Below, in pieces: positions 1 to 10,948 of a stretch of DNA of 64,000 nucleotides. The DNA is taken from assembly GCF_021869535.1 (NCBI RefSeq), contig NW_026262581.1, forward strand, positions 120,308,771-120,372,770. Direction: 5' to 3'. The position numbers were made by a program, and so were the translations under genes. The first letter of the stretch is position 1, and each line of letters starts with the position of its first letter. Under the pieces are notes generated by a model. That model searched no databases and was not told the origin of the DNA. It saw only the letters and a program-made list of their open reading frames with translations. Origin of the DNA: Mytilus californianus. Taxonomy: Eukaryota > Mollusca > Bivalvia > Mytilida > Mytilidae.

Positions 1-880
1 TGTATGGATCTCTCTGACATTGTACCACAAGGTTCCATATCACAAAGGGAATGCTGGGATTGATTTTTGGGGTAATTGCCTCCAAATTTTAGGAATTAGG
101 GGCCAAAAAGGGGCAAAAAACAAGCATTTTTCTAGTTTCATGACAATAACTTGTGTGTAAGTCTATGGATCTCTCTGACATTGTATCACAAGGTTCCATA
201 TCACAAAGGGAATGCTGGGATTGATTTCGGGGGTAATTGCCTCCAAATTTTAGGAGTTAGGGGCAAAAAAGGGGCAAAAAACAAGCATTTTTCTAGTTTC
301 ATGACAATAACTTGTGTGTAAGTGTATGGATCTTTATGAAATTGTACTACAAGGTTCCATATCACAAAGGGAAAGCTGGAATTGAGTTTGGGGGTAATTG
401 CCCAAAAAATTTAGGAATAAGGGGCCAAAAAAGGGGCCAAAAAATAAGCATTTTTCTAGTTTCCAGACAATAACTTGTGTTGAAATGTATGGATCTCTCT
501 GAAATTGTACTGCAAGGTACCATACCACAAAGGGAAGGCTGGGATTGATTTTGGGGGTAATTCCCTCAAAATTTTAGTAATTAGGGGCTATAAAAGGGCA
601 AAAAAACAAGCATTTTTCTAGTTTCAGGACAATAACTTGTGTGTAAGTGTATGAATCTTTATGAAATTGTACTTCAAGGTTCCATATCACAAAGGGAAAG
701 CTGGGTGTGAGTTTGGGGGTAATTGCCCTAAATGTTTAGGAATTTGGGGCCAAAAAGGGGCCAAAAAACAAGCATTTTTCTAGTTTCCAGACAATAACTT
801 GTGTTCAAGTGTATGGATCTCTCTGAAATTGTACTGCAAGGTACCATACCACAAAGGGAAAGCTGGGATGGAGTTTGGGG
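1..880. repeat. 162-bp tandem array, about 5.5 copies
   Basis: A unit of about 162 bp starts near positions 1, 163, 323, 486, 648 and 811, each time with a TGTATGGATCT-like opening, an ACAAAGGGAA core, a GGGGCCAAAAA segment and a CAAGCATTTTTCTAGTTTC close. Copies 3 and 5 share one variant (CTTTATGAAATTG) and copies 4 and 6 another (CTCTCTGAAATTG with GGTACC), so the array has a dimeric higher-order structure. It runs off the left edge. A single related unit lies at 6907-7010. Short open frames on the minus strand here are by-products of the repeat. Confidence 0.9.
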
Positions 881-1205
881 GTGATGAATCATAAGGGGGT
901 TCAAAAAATTGGGGGGGGGATTTTTTTTTTTCATTTTTTTTCTTTAAAATTTTCCATTTTAAATTGGTTATTTCTGATTTATATATAAAAGCAAATAATA
1001 ATGATATGGTTTGAATAGGTAAATAAAAATTTTTAAGTTCTAAGACCACTTTCATTCTGTGTGAGAAACCTATGCTGTGTCAAATATTTAATTACAATCC
1101 AAATTCAGTGCTGTATCAAGCTTGAATGTTGTGTCCATACTTGCCCCAACTGTTCAGGGTTCGACCTCTGCGGTCGTATCAAGCTGCGCCCCAGCGGAGC
1201 ATTTT
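881..1205 (+). repeat. Dispersed mussel repeat, 3' part
   Basis: After a poly-T stretch, 1040-1205 matches 7140-7195 plus 7525-7566, 8030-8180, and the reverse complement of 35215-35470. The shared part includes CCTATGCTGTGTCAAATA, GCTGTATCAAGCTTGAATGT and a terminal GCGGTCGTATCAAGCTGC. The 162-bp unit precedes this tail both here and at 6907, so array and tail are probably one element. Family name unknown to me. Confidence 0.75.
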
Positions 1206-4200
1206 ATTATAATGGTGAAGTTGGATAGGATAGATATTGCTAATGTGAGTTCCATAACTGTATTTAAATCTTGTATTTAAAAAAGGAATTAGGTACAAGA
1301 AATTGTAAAAACAGATTTAAAACCCCTGGGTGAAATATTTAATATTATTATAAGCTTTGAGAAGATATAAAATATATGAAAAAAATAATTTTAGCTTTAA
1401 ATTGCTTTATTTCAGGTTTATATAAAATTATTTAGTCATATCTGTACATGAAATAACTATATACTTTCAGAATAAACATTTGTGGAAGGCTTCTTTTATG
1501 ATAAGATTTACAGAGTTTGAAGAGATAATTCAATTATTATGAGTAATGGGACAGCTGTTTGGTGTTAAGAATCATTGCAAAGCATAAAAGTCAGTTAGAA
1601 AGTGTTCACCTGATCTTTACCTGATTTCATGGTTTGATGATCAATGTATGTTAAGTTTTTGTGATTTAGTCGTATTCTCCCAAAATGCTAGTGTATATAT
1701 GTTTGTGATGGAGTTTATCTGACTTTGACCTCATTTTCATGGTTCGTTTGTCAATGTTAATATTTTGTGATTAGTAATGTTTCTCACATACTATTGAGTA
1801 AAAGGTTAACTTCATTCAGTGTTGTAGAATGATGGTTAGGTGTACATGTCTATCTTAAATGGTGTTCCCTCACTTTCATGGATCATTGATTAGGTTAAGT
1901 AAATCTGATGCCTATAATGAGTTTAATGATCTCAGCATGAAATTTCATAATAATCAGCGTGAAGAAGTGGATACATTACAGCATGTGCATTCTTGTTTAC
2001 AAACTTAGGAACTTGCTAATTTAAGAATTTCACTCCTTACCATAGCATTTTTTCCTTGTATGTTTAGTTATATGAATGTTCTGTAAAATGGATTGTTTGA
2101 ATTAAGATTTTATTTGTGTCATATATATTTCATGTTCTTTATTTGTGCATATTGACAAAGTTGTGATTGGATTTGGATGAATATAATATTGTTAACTTTA
2201 TATCATGTTATGTTTTTATTGTAATTTCATTCAAAGAGGCATTGAAGTGGAATATTTACCTTGTGCATTTATTATTAGGAAATTACATGAAATGTTAGAA
2301 ACTGTATCATTTCAACTTCACTTCTATTGTTGTTTAATTTTTAGGCTCCTCGAAAAATTTCAGAGTCATATAGTAATCTCTATGTCTGTCTGTCTGTCCT
2401 TCCATTCATCCATCTGTGTGTCTAAAACAAATGATTTCTGGATGTGTCTGTGTAGATAAATACAGCACCACGATAAAGTTAAAGGGCAGCATTTTGAAAC
2501 AAAGTAAAACCCCAGAGATAGAAGTAGGCAAAAAACGTTACAAGATTAACTGATACTTAAGTCAGAATAATTGTATATAAGGATTTTATTAGTTTTGTGA
2601 CTAAAAGTTATCTACTAATCCTAACTCTAGTGAGTTTTAACAAAATCAAGCATTCTAAATTTGATGTTTTTAGAATATTTTTTCCCAATTAAGCTTCATG
2701 AGGAACTTTTCCAGCTATAAACACTGAATTCCTAAGAGGACAGAAAAAATACCCACAAAAAAACCTACAACGCTGATGTGAACAAGGAAAACAACTTGAC
2801 TCTGGAGGGATATTTTAACTTCTAGCTGGCTTGAATTATATCATCAGTGTTAAAGCACAGATAATTGGACAATTGCCATCTCAATAGACTGGCATGTTTT
2901 TGTGAAATAACAACAGACCAAAAAGACGGGATTACATTCCAATTCTCTCAAGTTTAGGTACTTTATTTCCATTTTTAAACATGAAGAAGTTATAGGTGTG
3001 TCCATTTTTTTCATTGTAGTGTATATTTTTACTTTTTGAAAGTAGGTTTCTTCTAATATGCCTTTTACTGGTTACTTTAAAAGGCTGCCTCCCACTTAAA
3101 AAAATAAAAATGAGCATTTAATGTATACATATATAAAATGCAGTCTATACTAATAGAGAAACATTACTTTAAAGGACAATGTCATACTTATCACTGACTA
3201 TTTCAGCTATTGATGCAGCTAGTAATATTATGAAAAAAGTTTTGTATATTTATGATCCAGATTATTCATGTTATATATGGATTATTGCAGCAACTTCTAT
3301 GAAGTGTAATACCTCAAATAGGCAAAATAAACAATGTTTAATTCGCCATATTAAATGTTGACTTAGCAACACAAATTGACAATGATTAATGTAAAAAATA
3401 TTGTTAATTGTTGTTGACTGTCCAGTCACTCATTAGTAATAGAAAAAGTTATATTTTTTGTTTCTTTGTGAATTTTATTTTGATGTTGTGAATTTGTTTT
3501 TTTCTCAAAGACAAACTAACTAGATTGTAAAGAGGAACTTATATTATTATTATCATATATGTTACTAAATCTGTAAGGTTCACACTGACCATTAAAGTAA
3601 AACAATATTCCAATCTTAAGATTGTTTTTACTTTTTTTAGGATAGTTTATTACAATGTATTTACCATTATTTAAATTTTCAAAGTAAAATGTATGTAAGG
3701 CAAGGCTTCGTTTCATGTATGTATTTGGTTATTCCGTCAATAAGAGAGGTTCAGAAGGAAGTCTTTCGGTTTGTTTAATGTAATATTGGGTTTTGAGTCA
3801 TATTAGTTTAATTTTTTTTATGGGTGCATAAATTTAGAAACACTGCCTTGCTTGCTTGTATTAATATTATATTCACCTTTTTTCTAGAAATCACTATAAT
3901 CTAGATCCTTGCTGTTTAACGACAGAACCATTTACTGTGACAGAACTACAAGCAGGAATCAGTAGCAATATACTGTACACCACAGACAGTATATGGTGTA
4001 TTACTGGTTTACTGTCTTGAAATTCTTTTCCTGGTTAACAGTAGTATCCTATATATAGGGAGATATGGTGTTGTGTGTAATGAAACTATACCTTGTAGAT
4101 AACATGAAAATGTTACAGCTCTTTTTGTGTATGTCCAGTTGCTGGTAGGTTTTGATTGTCTGATTTTAGAAAAAAAACAGTCATATATATTTTTCTTCAG

Positions 4201-5773
4201 GAAAATCCATTGAAAATCAACATGATAGGATTTTTTTGGGGGGCATTTGATCTCTAGTCATATGTATGTCCAAATTAATTTTTTTTGTGCAATTCAACAC
4301 ATTGTATAATTACGTGTAGTTTGATTTTGATGTTAAAAAATGGCATATTTTAAATTTATATTATGTCTTTTCTTAGGGCGGCTGGTAGGTTTTGAAAAAT
4401 AGACATGCCCTGATCACACTTTGCAAATAACATCTATAAAGATAATATAAAAGATTTTTTGTTCAGCCTGTGGATACAATAGTTCTCAATATTTAGCAAT
4501 GGAATATTACCCATTTATCAGTGATTAAATGTAAAATTGTGAATAATTTACAGATAAAACAAATGCATCCACTAAATGCTGAATGTGTACATAGTTTTTA
4601 TTTCTAATTGTCATTTAAAGTAATGTTGCCTCTGTTACCAAAATATTTTGATCTCAGTCTTGATAAAAGTGTTGAATGACCTTGATAATTTATTTAAGAG
4701 GAATCGATTTTGTTAAGAACTATGTTAAAAAAGTCTAAAAGTCATCCCAACTTCGTTTTTTAAAACTATAAACCTACATGTTTCATGGTATTTAATAAAG
4801 TCAAGTTAAAGGAATTAATTGGTTATCTTTTTTGTATCAATTTCTTGTCATAGCAAGGATATAAACATCACTAAAAAAATATGTGTAATTTTTGCTTTTA
4901 TTTCAAAGATATTCATTTTGTTAATTCAAAACAAAAAATTTTGTTAATTCAAAACAAAAAATAGGAATGTCACCAGTTATTAACAGCTTTCCTTTAGAAT
5001 TTGAATGGCTGCTAAATTGTAGGTTTACTAACTTTAAAGGTTTCACTTTGAATGAAGAAAGTAAAAAGTCTATCCTTTCATGTGACATAGTATCTCAGCT
5101 GTAAACTGATAATTAGATTCCATTTCACACAAGAAGTTGATGATTTGTATTCAAATGATTTTGTTACATATTGTCTTTATTTATTGTTTTGTGTATTGTT
5201 ATAACCATTTTTGTCTCTTTTACATGTTGCATTATTTTAATTGTTAAATTATTAAGATGAAGACTGTTCCAGAATAAAGAAATATTTTCATGACGGTTGT
5301 CTGTATTTTATTCAGTACATTTACACCAGTACAAATCATCATTTGTTAGATAGTCAGAGATATTGCCTAGGTAATTTAATAAAACTAATTGACGACAGGA
5401 AGTAAACCCACAAAGGGCAGATAGGAGGCAGTTAGCCTGGCTGTAAACATCATGTTACTAGGCTTTTTATACATTTTCTTTAAATAAGGACATTTAAAAG
5501 GAATATTTCATTATGAAGGACTTTGTAAAAAAAAAGAAGGTAGCTTGCCCAGTTCTTTAGTTTATGATCAATTAACGATTTCCTGTCATTCAGTAATTCA
5601 CATTTCAGTTATGGCTTGCATCTTATATATCAGTAAACATCATGTTACCAGGCTTTTTATTCGTTTTCTCTAAATAAGGACATTTTAAGGGAATATTTCA
5701 TTATGAAGGTCTTGGTTAAATTACGTCAAGGGCAGATGAAAGCTGATAATTATGGACATGTACATTGACCATT
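1206..5773. other. AT-rich intergenic stretch without a recognised gene
   Basis: No frame longer than about 85 codons and no recognisable domain on either strand. A small tandem duplication (TTTTGTTAATTCAAAACAAA) lies near 4917-4960. An AATAAA at 5273-5278 followed by AT-rich sequence could be the end of an upstream plus-strand transcript, but nothing else supports that. From about 5440 an interleaved duplication begins (separate entry). Confidence 0.5.
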
Positions 5774-6062
5774 AGAACTAGCAGCTATAGAAGTCAACTC
5801 AGGACAATTCATTTTACAGTAGTCCCTGCAACCATTATATCTCGACATCTGTTTTTGCTAACAAGACCACAGAAGCTACTTGACATTTTACAGTATAATC
5901 TGGAGCAGGTGTTAGAAATACCAACCTTTTTTAGCTGAAACATGAAAAAACCTTTTCAATGACAAAAAGAGAAAGTAGCTTGCTCAGTTCTTTAGTTTAA
6001 AATCAATTAACGATGTCCTGTCACTCAGTAATTCACATTTCAGCTGTGGCTTGCATCTTATA
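5440..6062. repeat. Interleaved duplication A-B-A'-B'
   Basis: Segment A (about 5443-5520, AAACATCATGTTACTAGGC then a CATTATGAAGG close) recurs at 5632-5708. Segment B (about 5535-5625, GTAGCTTGCCCAGTTCTTTA then CTTGCATCTTATATAT) recurs at 5972-6064. B' lies inside the insertion that splits the TRPN exon relic described next. Confidence 0.75.
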
Positions 6063-6670
6063 TATCCCAGTCAACTTGACATTAAGGATTCTAATGGAAA
6101 ATAGAGGTCTGCTTGACATCTATATTGCTACCTTAAAATCGATGCAGATTGACGACTACAGACCATGATCTATGACAAACGTTACGATTTCAGATCTCCC
6201 AACATTAGTAATAACTGTCAAAGATTGGTCAAATATTGGTATACCCTCTGCCACATCGTATGACGTTTACATCTTTCAAGCGATACGTCGGGTTAACACC
6301 GGTCTGCTCCTCACCTAAAAACACCTCTAGCAGGGTTACGAGGAAGAATGCCGATATCGACACCACACAAGTTTAGGACACTAAACTAGTCTTCTGATCT
6401 TTCAATTTACCGATTGTGTCTAATTGATTATCGAGACATTTTCGACTGAGTCTGGAATTTAATGGCATTTGCATTGCAGGAGACGCTAACCCTGCAAAAG
6501 CACGGTCTTGTCCTGTTTTGAGTTCTTACAATTCCCTCACGTTTGTTTATCTTGATTGTATATTCTAATGGATTTTCGAGGTTTTATGTAAACTGCTGTT
6601 GCTGTTCATTTTCTAGACACTTGTTCTTTTGACAGCTCCCTACATATCTTCATGTCAAATGCAAACTGAA
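5774..6670 (-). pseudogene. Split relic of the TRPN channel exon (5' part)
   Basis: Bases 5774-5912 align in order with 41399-41549 of the intact TRPN exon: AGAACTAGCAGCTAT, CAGTAGTCCC, GAAGCTACTTGACATTTT and CTGGAGCAGGTG are shared, with several small indels. Bases 6611-6670 align with the start of the same exon and its splice acceptor (AGACACTTGTTCTTT, then GTCAAATGCAAACTGAAAT against GTCAAATACAAACTAAAAT). About 700 bp of unrelated sequence separates the two blocks. Frameshifts make it non-coding. Because the acceptor is included, it arose by DNA-level duplication and not by retroposition of spliced RNA. Nothing downstream of the exon's first ~220 bp is recognisable here. Confidence 0.8.
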
Positions 6671-6714
6671 ATATAAATAATTAAATAATACAATAGAACG
6701 TCATTTTTACTTAT

Positions 6715-7200
6715 TTTTATGCTCCATTTATGGGCATTATGTTTTTCGTTCTGTTCGTCCGTCCGTCTGTCCCGCTTCAGGTTAAAGTTTTTCAGGTTAA
6801 AGTTTTTGGTCAAGGTAGTTTTTGATGAAGTTGAAGTCCAATCAGCTTGAAACTTAGTACACATGTTCTCTATGATATGATCTTTTTAATTTTAATGCCA
6901 AATTAGAGTCTATGGATCTCTATGTAATTGTACCACAAGGTTCTATACCAAAATGGGAAGGTTGTGATTGATTTTGGGGGTTATGGCCATAGGAATTAGG
7001 GGCCAAACACAATACTTTTCCAATACTTTGCATAAATTGCTTATTTCTTGACCAATTTCAATGGGGTTTAATTTAAAGTCTTGAATTTTTGAGGTTCTTT
7101 GATATGCTGAATCTAACCGTGTTTTTAGATTCTGGATAGGCTAATGTCCAATTTCAAATTTTAAAGTTCTATGACATTAATTCTGTGTCAGAAACCTATG
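6715..7200 (+). repeat. Dispersed mussel repeat with one 162-bp unit
   Basis: The segment begins near CTCCATTTATGGGCATTATG, carries the duplicated phrase AGGTTAAAGTTTTT at about 6779-6805, then one diverged unit of the 162-bp repeat (6907-7010), then the tail seen at 1040-1100 (GATATGCTGAATCTAACCG to CCTATGCTGTG). It is a second, less expanded copy of the element at 1-1205. Confidence 0.7.
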
Positions 7201-7525
7201 CTGTGTAAAAAGAGAGGCGAAAGATACCAAAGGGACATTCAAACTCAGAAGTAGAAAATAAACTGAAAACGCCATGGCTAAAAAAAGAAAAAGACCAACA
7301 GACAAACAGACAAACAGACAAACAACAGTACACAAAACAAAACATAGAAAACTAAAGACTGAGCAACACGAACCCCACCAAAAACTGGGGGTAATCTCAG
7401 GTGCTCCGGAAGGGTAAGCAGATCCTGCTCCACATGTGGCACCCGTCGTGTTGCTCATGTTAGTACAAACCCGGTAATAAGTCTTATACGGTAGGTCACA
7501 TTCGGGGAAAAGGGGATTATCCAAA
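7201..7525. mobile_element. Insertion of a high-copy mussel repeat
   Basis: The tail of the dispersed repeat is interrupted after CCTATGCTGTGT and resumes near 7525 with GCTGTATCAAGCTTGAATGT. The inserted segment contains GCGAAAGATACCAAAGGGAC, an ACAGACAAACAGACAAAC run and GAGCAACACGAACCCCACC. An inverted partial copy is at 8185-8345 and a fragment at 11876-11920. I recognise it as very common in mussel genomes from memory. The hydrophobic minus-strand frame across it is most likely incidental. Confidence 0.7.
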
Positions 7526-8345
7526 TTTAGAGCTGTATCAAGCTTGAATGTTGTGTCCATACTTGTGAGTGATTGTAATATGAAGTGCACAATTTATAGA
7601 AATTGTAAGTTGATTCATAGTTAAAAATAGATACAGCATCAAATTCTAATTTTAGAGAAGAAATTATGTATAAATATAGTATGCAATTTATTAGATACTT
7701 CGGAAAAAAATAAAGGTAAGTTTTATAGATTTTTTAAGACATTGCATTAATGATGAATGGTATGCTGGAAATTGTTATTTCATTTTTTTTTTAATTTTGA
7801 AGAAATTCTTGGTTTGTTTTTTGTTATTCTATATAAATTAATTTTCAGAACGCTATACATATATATTTTTTTTTTGATGAAGCGAACCCCTTTAAAAACT
7901 TAGCTAATATTGTCAATTAATAAATTAATAATAAAATTCATGGTTACTTGGATATGCTGAATCTAACCGTTTATTGAGATTTTGGATATTGGACCATAAT
8001 AGGTATAGTCCAATTTCAATTTTTTTAGTTTTTTTACCACATTCATTCTGTGTCAAAAACCTAAGATGTGTCAATAATTTAATCACAATCTAAATTTAAA
8101 GCTGCGGCAAACTTGACTTGCCACAACTGTTCAGGCTTTGAACTTTGCGGTCGTATCAAGCTGCACCTCGCGGAGCATTTTATTTCTTTTGGTGGGGTTC
8201 GTTTTGCTCCGTCTTTAGTTTTCTGTGTTTTGTAGACTGCAGTTTATCTTTTAGTCGTTTTTCGTTTTTTGCCAAGGCAATGACAGTTCGTTTTCGACTG
8301 ATTAGTTTTAATATCCCTTTGATATCTTCCGCCGTATTTTTATAG
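7526..8345 (+). repeat. Further copy of the dispersed repeat and inverted 7201-type fragment
   Basis: Bases 7526-7566 finish the interrupted tail. Bases 7940-8180 repeat the tail again (GATATGCTGAATCTAACCG, then TGCGGTCGTATCAAGCTGC). Immediately after it, 8185-8345 is the reverse complement of part of the 7201-7525 repeat (TTGGTGGGGTTCGT to CCTTTGATATCTTCCGCC). No gene. Confidence 0.65.
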
Positions 8346-9593
8346 TTGAACTATTAGATAATAATGATTCGTGTAATATGTCTATGAACAGAAAAAAAAA
8401 CTGTTTAAAAACTTGATTGGTATTTTATTGTTCCTTTGGTATCTTTCGCCTCTCTTTTATTGATCAGCAACCATTTTAAGAGAGCTGGTACGGCATACAT
8501 TGTTTGCTTCATGCTGCTGCAATATCTAAACAGCAGCTTGTGTTTACTTATTTATAATATACTTTTTTATAAATGCAAAGGTCATGATTCCACAACATAT
8601 TAATCATCTAGAAAAATAATTTAGCTTTATTATATAATTATGATAATAACAATAACAGCGTTTTGCGGCACATGGATTCAACAAACACACAACTTATTTA
8701 AAACTTTCATATAGTACACTATCTTAACTTTACTAACTGCAATGCTTCTCTGAAAATACTGAATTAACGGCGCAATAATATGATTGTCCTAAACACCACT
8801 GTCAATCGGTATTTGTGTTGGGTCTATCGTAAAATATATTTGTGAGATTATTAAAATTCTTGTTTCTCAAAATGTCTTACATGGAGAACCAAGGGATGGT
8901 TTATCAAAGCTGTCCTGAGATATGTCTCAAGATATACCCTACTCTTAGGATATAAATCAAAATAATGTTAGGATTGTCTAATGACATCCATAAGAATGCA
9001 CATTGAAGCTATGTTATGACTTATTCAGCAAGGATATCCAAACCATTGTCCTAAATGTTCATGTTTAAGAGGATATAAAAGGGGGAAAATAGATATTAAG
9101 ATAAAATGCATCAGATTAACTAATCAAAATAATAGAAATGATGATGAGGATAGCGATGGTTATAATGATAATGATAATTAGATAAACATAACAATAATAC
9201 ACGATAATGCAAATGAATAATATAAATATTTAATTTTATGAAACTAAACAAAACAAACATGTAACTACGTCTTGTATAAATTGATAATTTTATGGAAATG
9301 CAAACAAGACAAACACCGTGTCTGGACCTGCATCGCTGAATGTAATTGATTGAAGTAACATGTGAACTGATCATTTCCCTTCATTGAAGCCAATTTTTAC
9401 TTGTACAATGCTGCCATACGAAGTTATCAAGTTGCAGACCAATTATAAAACCATTCCCTTGCATAGAAGCAATGATAATATTCCTTTTACAATAAGAGTA
9501 AAATTTCAAACTATCGACAAACAGGACGTGGCTGCACGGCAGAAGTAAAAATTGCTTTCACGTTACAACTCAACATAATACCAAAATTTAAGA
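8346..9593. other. Intergenic; left arm of a diverged duplication
   Basis: Bases 8715-9120 align with 10740-11120 in the same orientation (shared landmarks: CTATCTTAACTTTNACT, ACACCACTGTCA, AAAATGCATCAGATTAAC). The rest is AT-rich with TAA/GAT microsatellite-like stretches near 9130-9200. No gene recognised. Confidence 0.6.
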
Positions 9594-10059
9594 TAAAAGA
9601 GATGATTTTTCATTTCGTATTGTTAATTATCCATTTTTAGATAGTGACGTTCCCTTGTCGCCATCTTATGGTGTTTATATATCTAAACTTGTTCGATTCG
9701 CTCGTGTATGTAACAACGTATTTGATTTCAACGAAAGAAATCTCTGTATTACTGAAAAACTATTACACCAGGGTTTTCGATATCGCAAACTAAAATTTTA
9801 TCATCGGTACAAGGACATCATTCGTAAATATAAATCAACATGCAGACATCTTATACGTTCAGGTATTTCACATCCAATATTTTATGGTAATATTCTTTAC
9901 AAAGCACAAAAATGTCGGCATTCACCTCAAAAGCTAACCAAACCTTTAAACAGACTTATTCGGAAAAGATATAGTTACGATACTGTTGTCAAGTCATTAA
10001 GGATTGCATATTTTGGTATTAATATTGATTCACTCATAGGGTCTTTGCATCGGAAATAA
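9594..10059 (+). pseudogene. C-terminal fragment of a retroelement reverse transcriptase
   Basis: An open frame of about 155 codons runs from GATAAAAGAGATGATTTT to the stop at 10057-10059; a TAA precedes it in frame, so there is no true start and the element is 5'-truncated. It contains KRDDFSFRIVNYPF, YGVYISKLVRFARVC and KLKFYHRYKDIIRKY. I associate this C-terminal region with a reverse-transcriptase family abundant in bivalves whose catalytic part, absent here, carries YVDD. The element class is uncertain to me; it may be Penelope-like. The 3' tail at 10060-10680 is shared with two other truncated copies in the window. Confidence 0.6.
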
Positions 10060-10680
10060 ACACATTTATTCTAAAACCAGTTGTTGGCATGATACGGGTT
10101 ATGTTCTTCTCATATATTTTATGATGGTATGATACTAAACCACTAACGGGAGGGATTGTACTTGATTTTTATATGATGAAGACCTAATCTTTCAATCGGT
10201 TTAATTGAGGTTTGGAACTGGCATGTCAGTAACTGCTAGTAGTCCTTTGTTCTTTTATGTATCATTGTCATTTTGCTTAGTTTCTTTTGTTACCTATTCT
10301 GACATCGGATTCGGACTTCTTTTAAACTGAGTTTTACTGTGCGTATTGCTATGTGTTTCTTTTTTCTACATCGACTAGAGGTATAGGGAGAGGGTTGAGA
10401 TCTCACAAAACAGTTTTAACCCCGCCGCATCTTTGGCCTTTGTTAGTCTTGTATGTTTTTTAATTTTAGTTCATTTATATGTTTTGGAGTTTAGTGTGAC
10501 GTCCATTTTCACTGAACTAGCACACAATTTTATTTAGGGGCCATCTGAGAACCACCTCCGGGTGCGGGATTTTCTCGCTGCATTGAAGACCCATTGGTGG
10601 CCTTCGGCTGTTGTCTGCTCTTTGGTCGGGTTGTTGTCTCTTTGACATATTCCCCATTTCCATTCTCAATTTTTTAGTCA
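10060..10680 (+). mobile_element. 3' tail of the 9594 retroelement
   Basis: This is the untranslated 3' part following the reverse-transcriptase fragment. Landmarks are GAGGTATAGGGAGAGGGTTG, AACCCCGCCGCAT, TTAGTGTGACGTCCATTTTC, GTGGCCTTCGGCTGTTGTC and the end TTCCCCATTTCCATTCTCAA. The same tail is at 23775-24141, and its last ~78 bp at 58466-58543. The shared 3' end with different 5' ends is typical of target-primed retrotransposition. Confidence 0.75.
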
Positions 10681-10693
10681 AGCTGTTGAATAA

Positions 10694-10948
10694 TTATAAA
10701 ATCACTTCTTTGAAGCTATGACTTTTGACTTTAATATAAATCTCATAGGAAACTATCTTAACTTTGACTGACCGTAATGCTTTTCGGAAAGTACTTTTTA
10801 CTGGCGCAATTATTTGATTGTCTTCAACACCACTGTCACCCGGCTTTTGCATTGGGTACATATGAGTATCGCTATAAGTGATTCTAAAAATCTGATTTCT
10901 GAAAATGTTATGCATGTAGAACCATTGGGCGGGTTGAACTGAGGACAC
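10694..10948 (-). other. Possible exon or exon relic (right arm of duplication)
   Basis: The minus strand is open for 84 codons and includes DSGVEDNQIIAPVKSTF and RKALRSVKVKIV. The left-arm copy near 8715-8900 translates to a related string (DSGV, stop, DNHIIAPL, then VSKVKIV), so the two copies resemble each other at protein level, with stops only in the left one. An AG acceptor precedes AAATCAG at about 10900. I do not recognise the family. It could be a real exon of an unseen minus-strand gene, or a dead repeat. Confidence 0.25.

Noticed and set aside
1155..1170. GGGTTCGACCTC as a tRNA-type B box of a SINE
   Set aside because: No A box at the proper distance, and the other copies of the repeat (8130 region, 35240 region) do not keep the motif.
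7177..7590. A 137-codon minus frame with a long hydrophobic segment
   Set aside because: It spans the junction of a dispersed repeat and a repeat inserted into it; the hydrophobic part comes from reading ACAGACAAAC runs in antisense.
10534..10680. GGTGGCCTTCGGCTGTTGTC block as a possible coding exon
   Set aside because: The block recurs as the 3' tail of a truncated retroelement at three places in the window.
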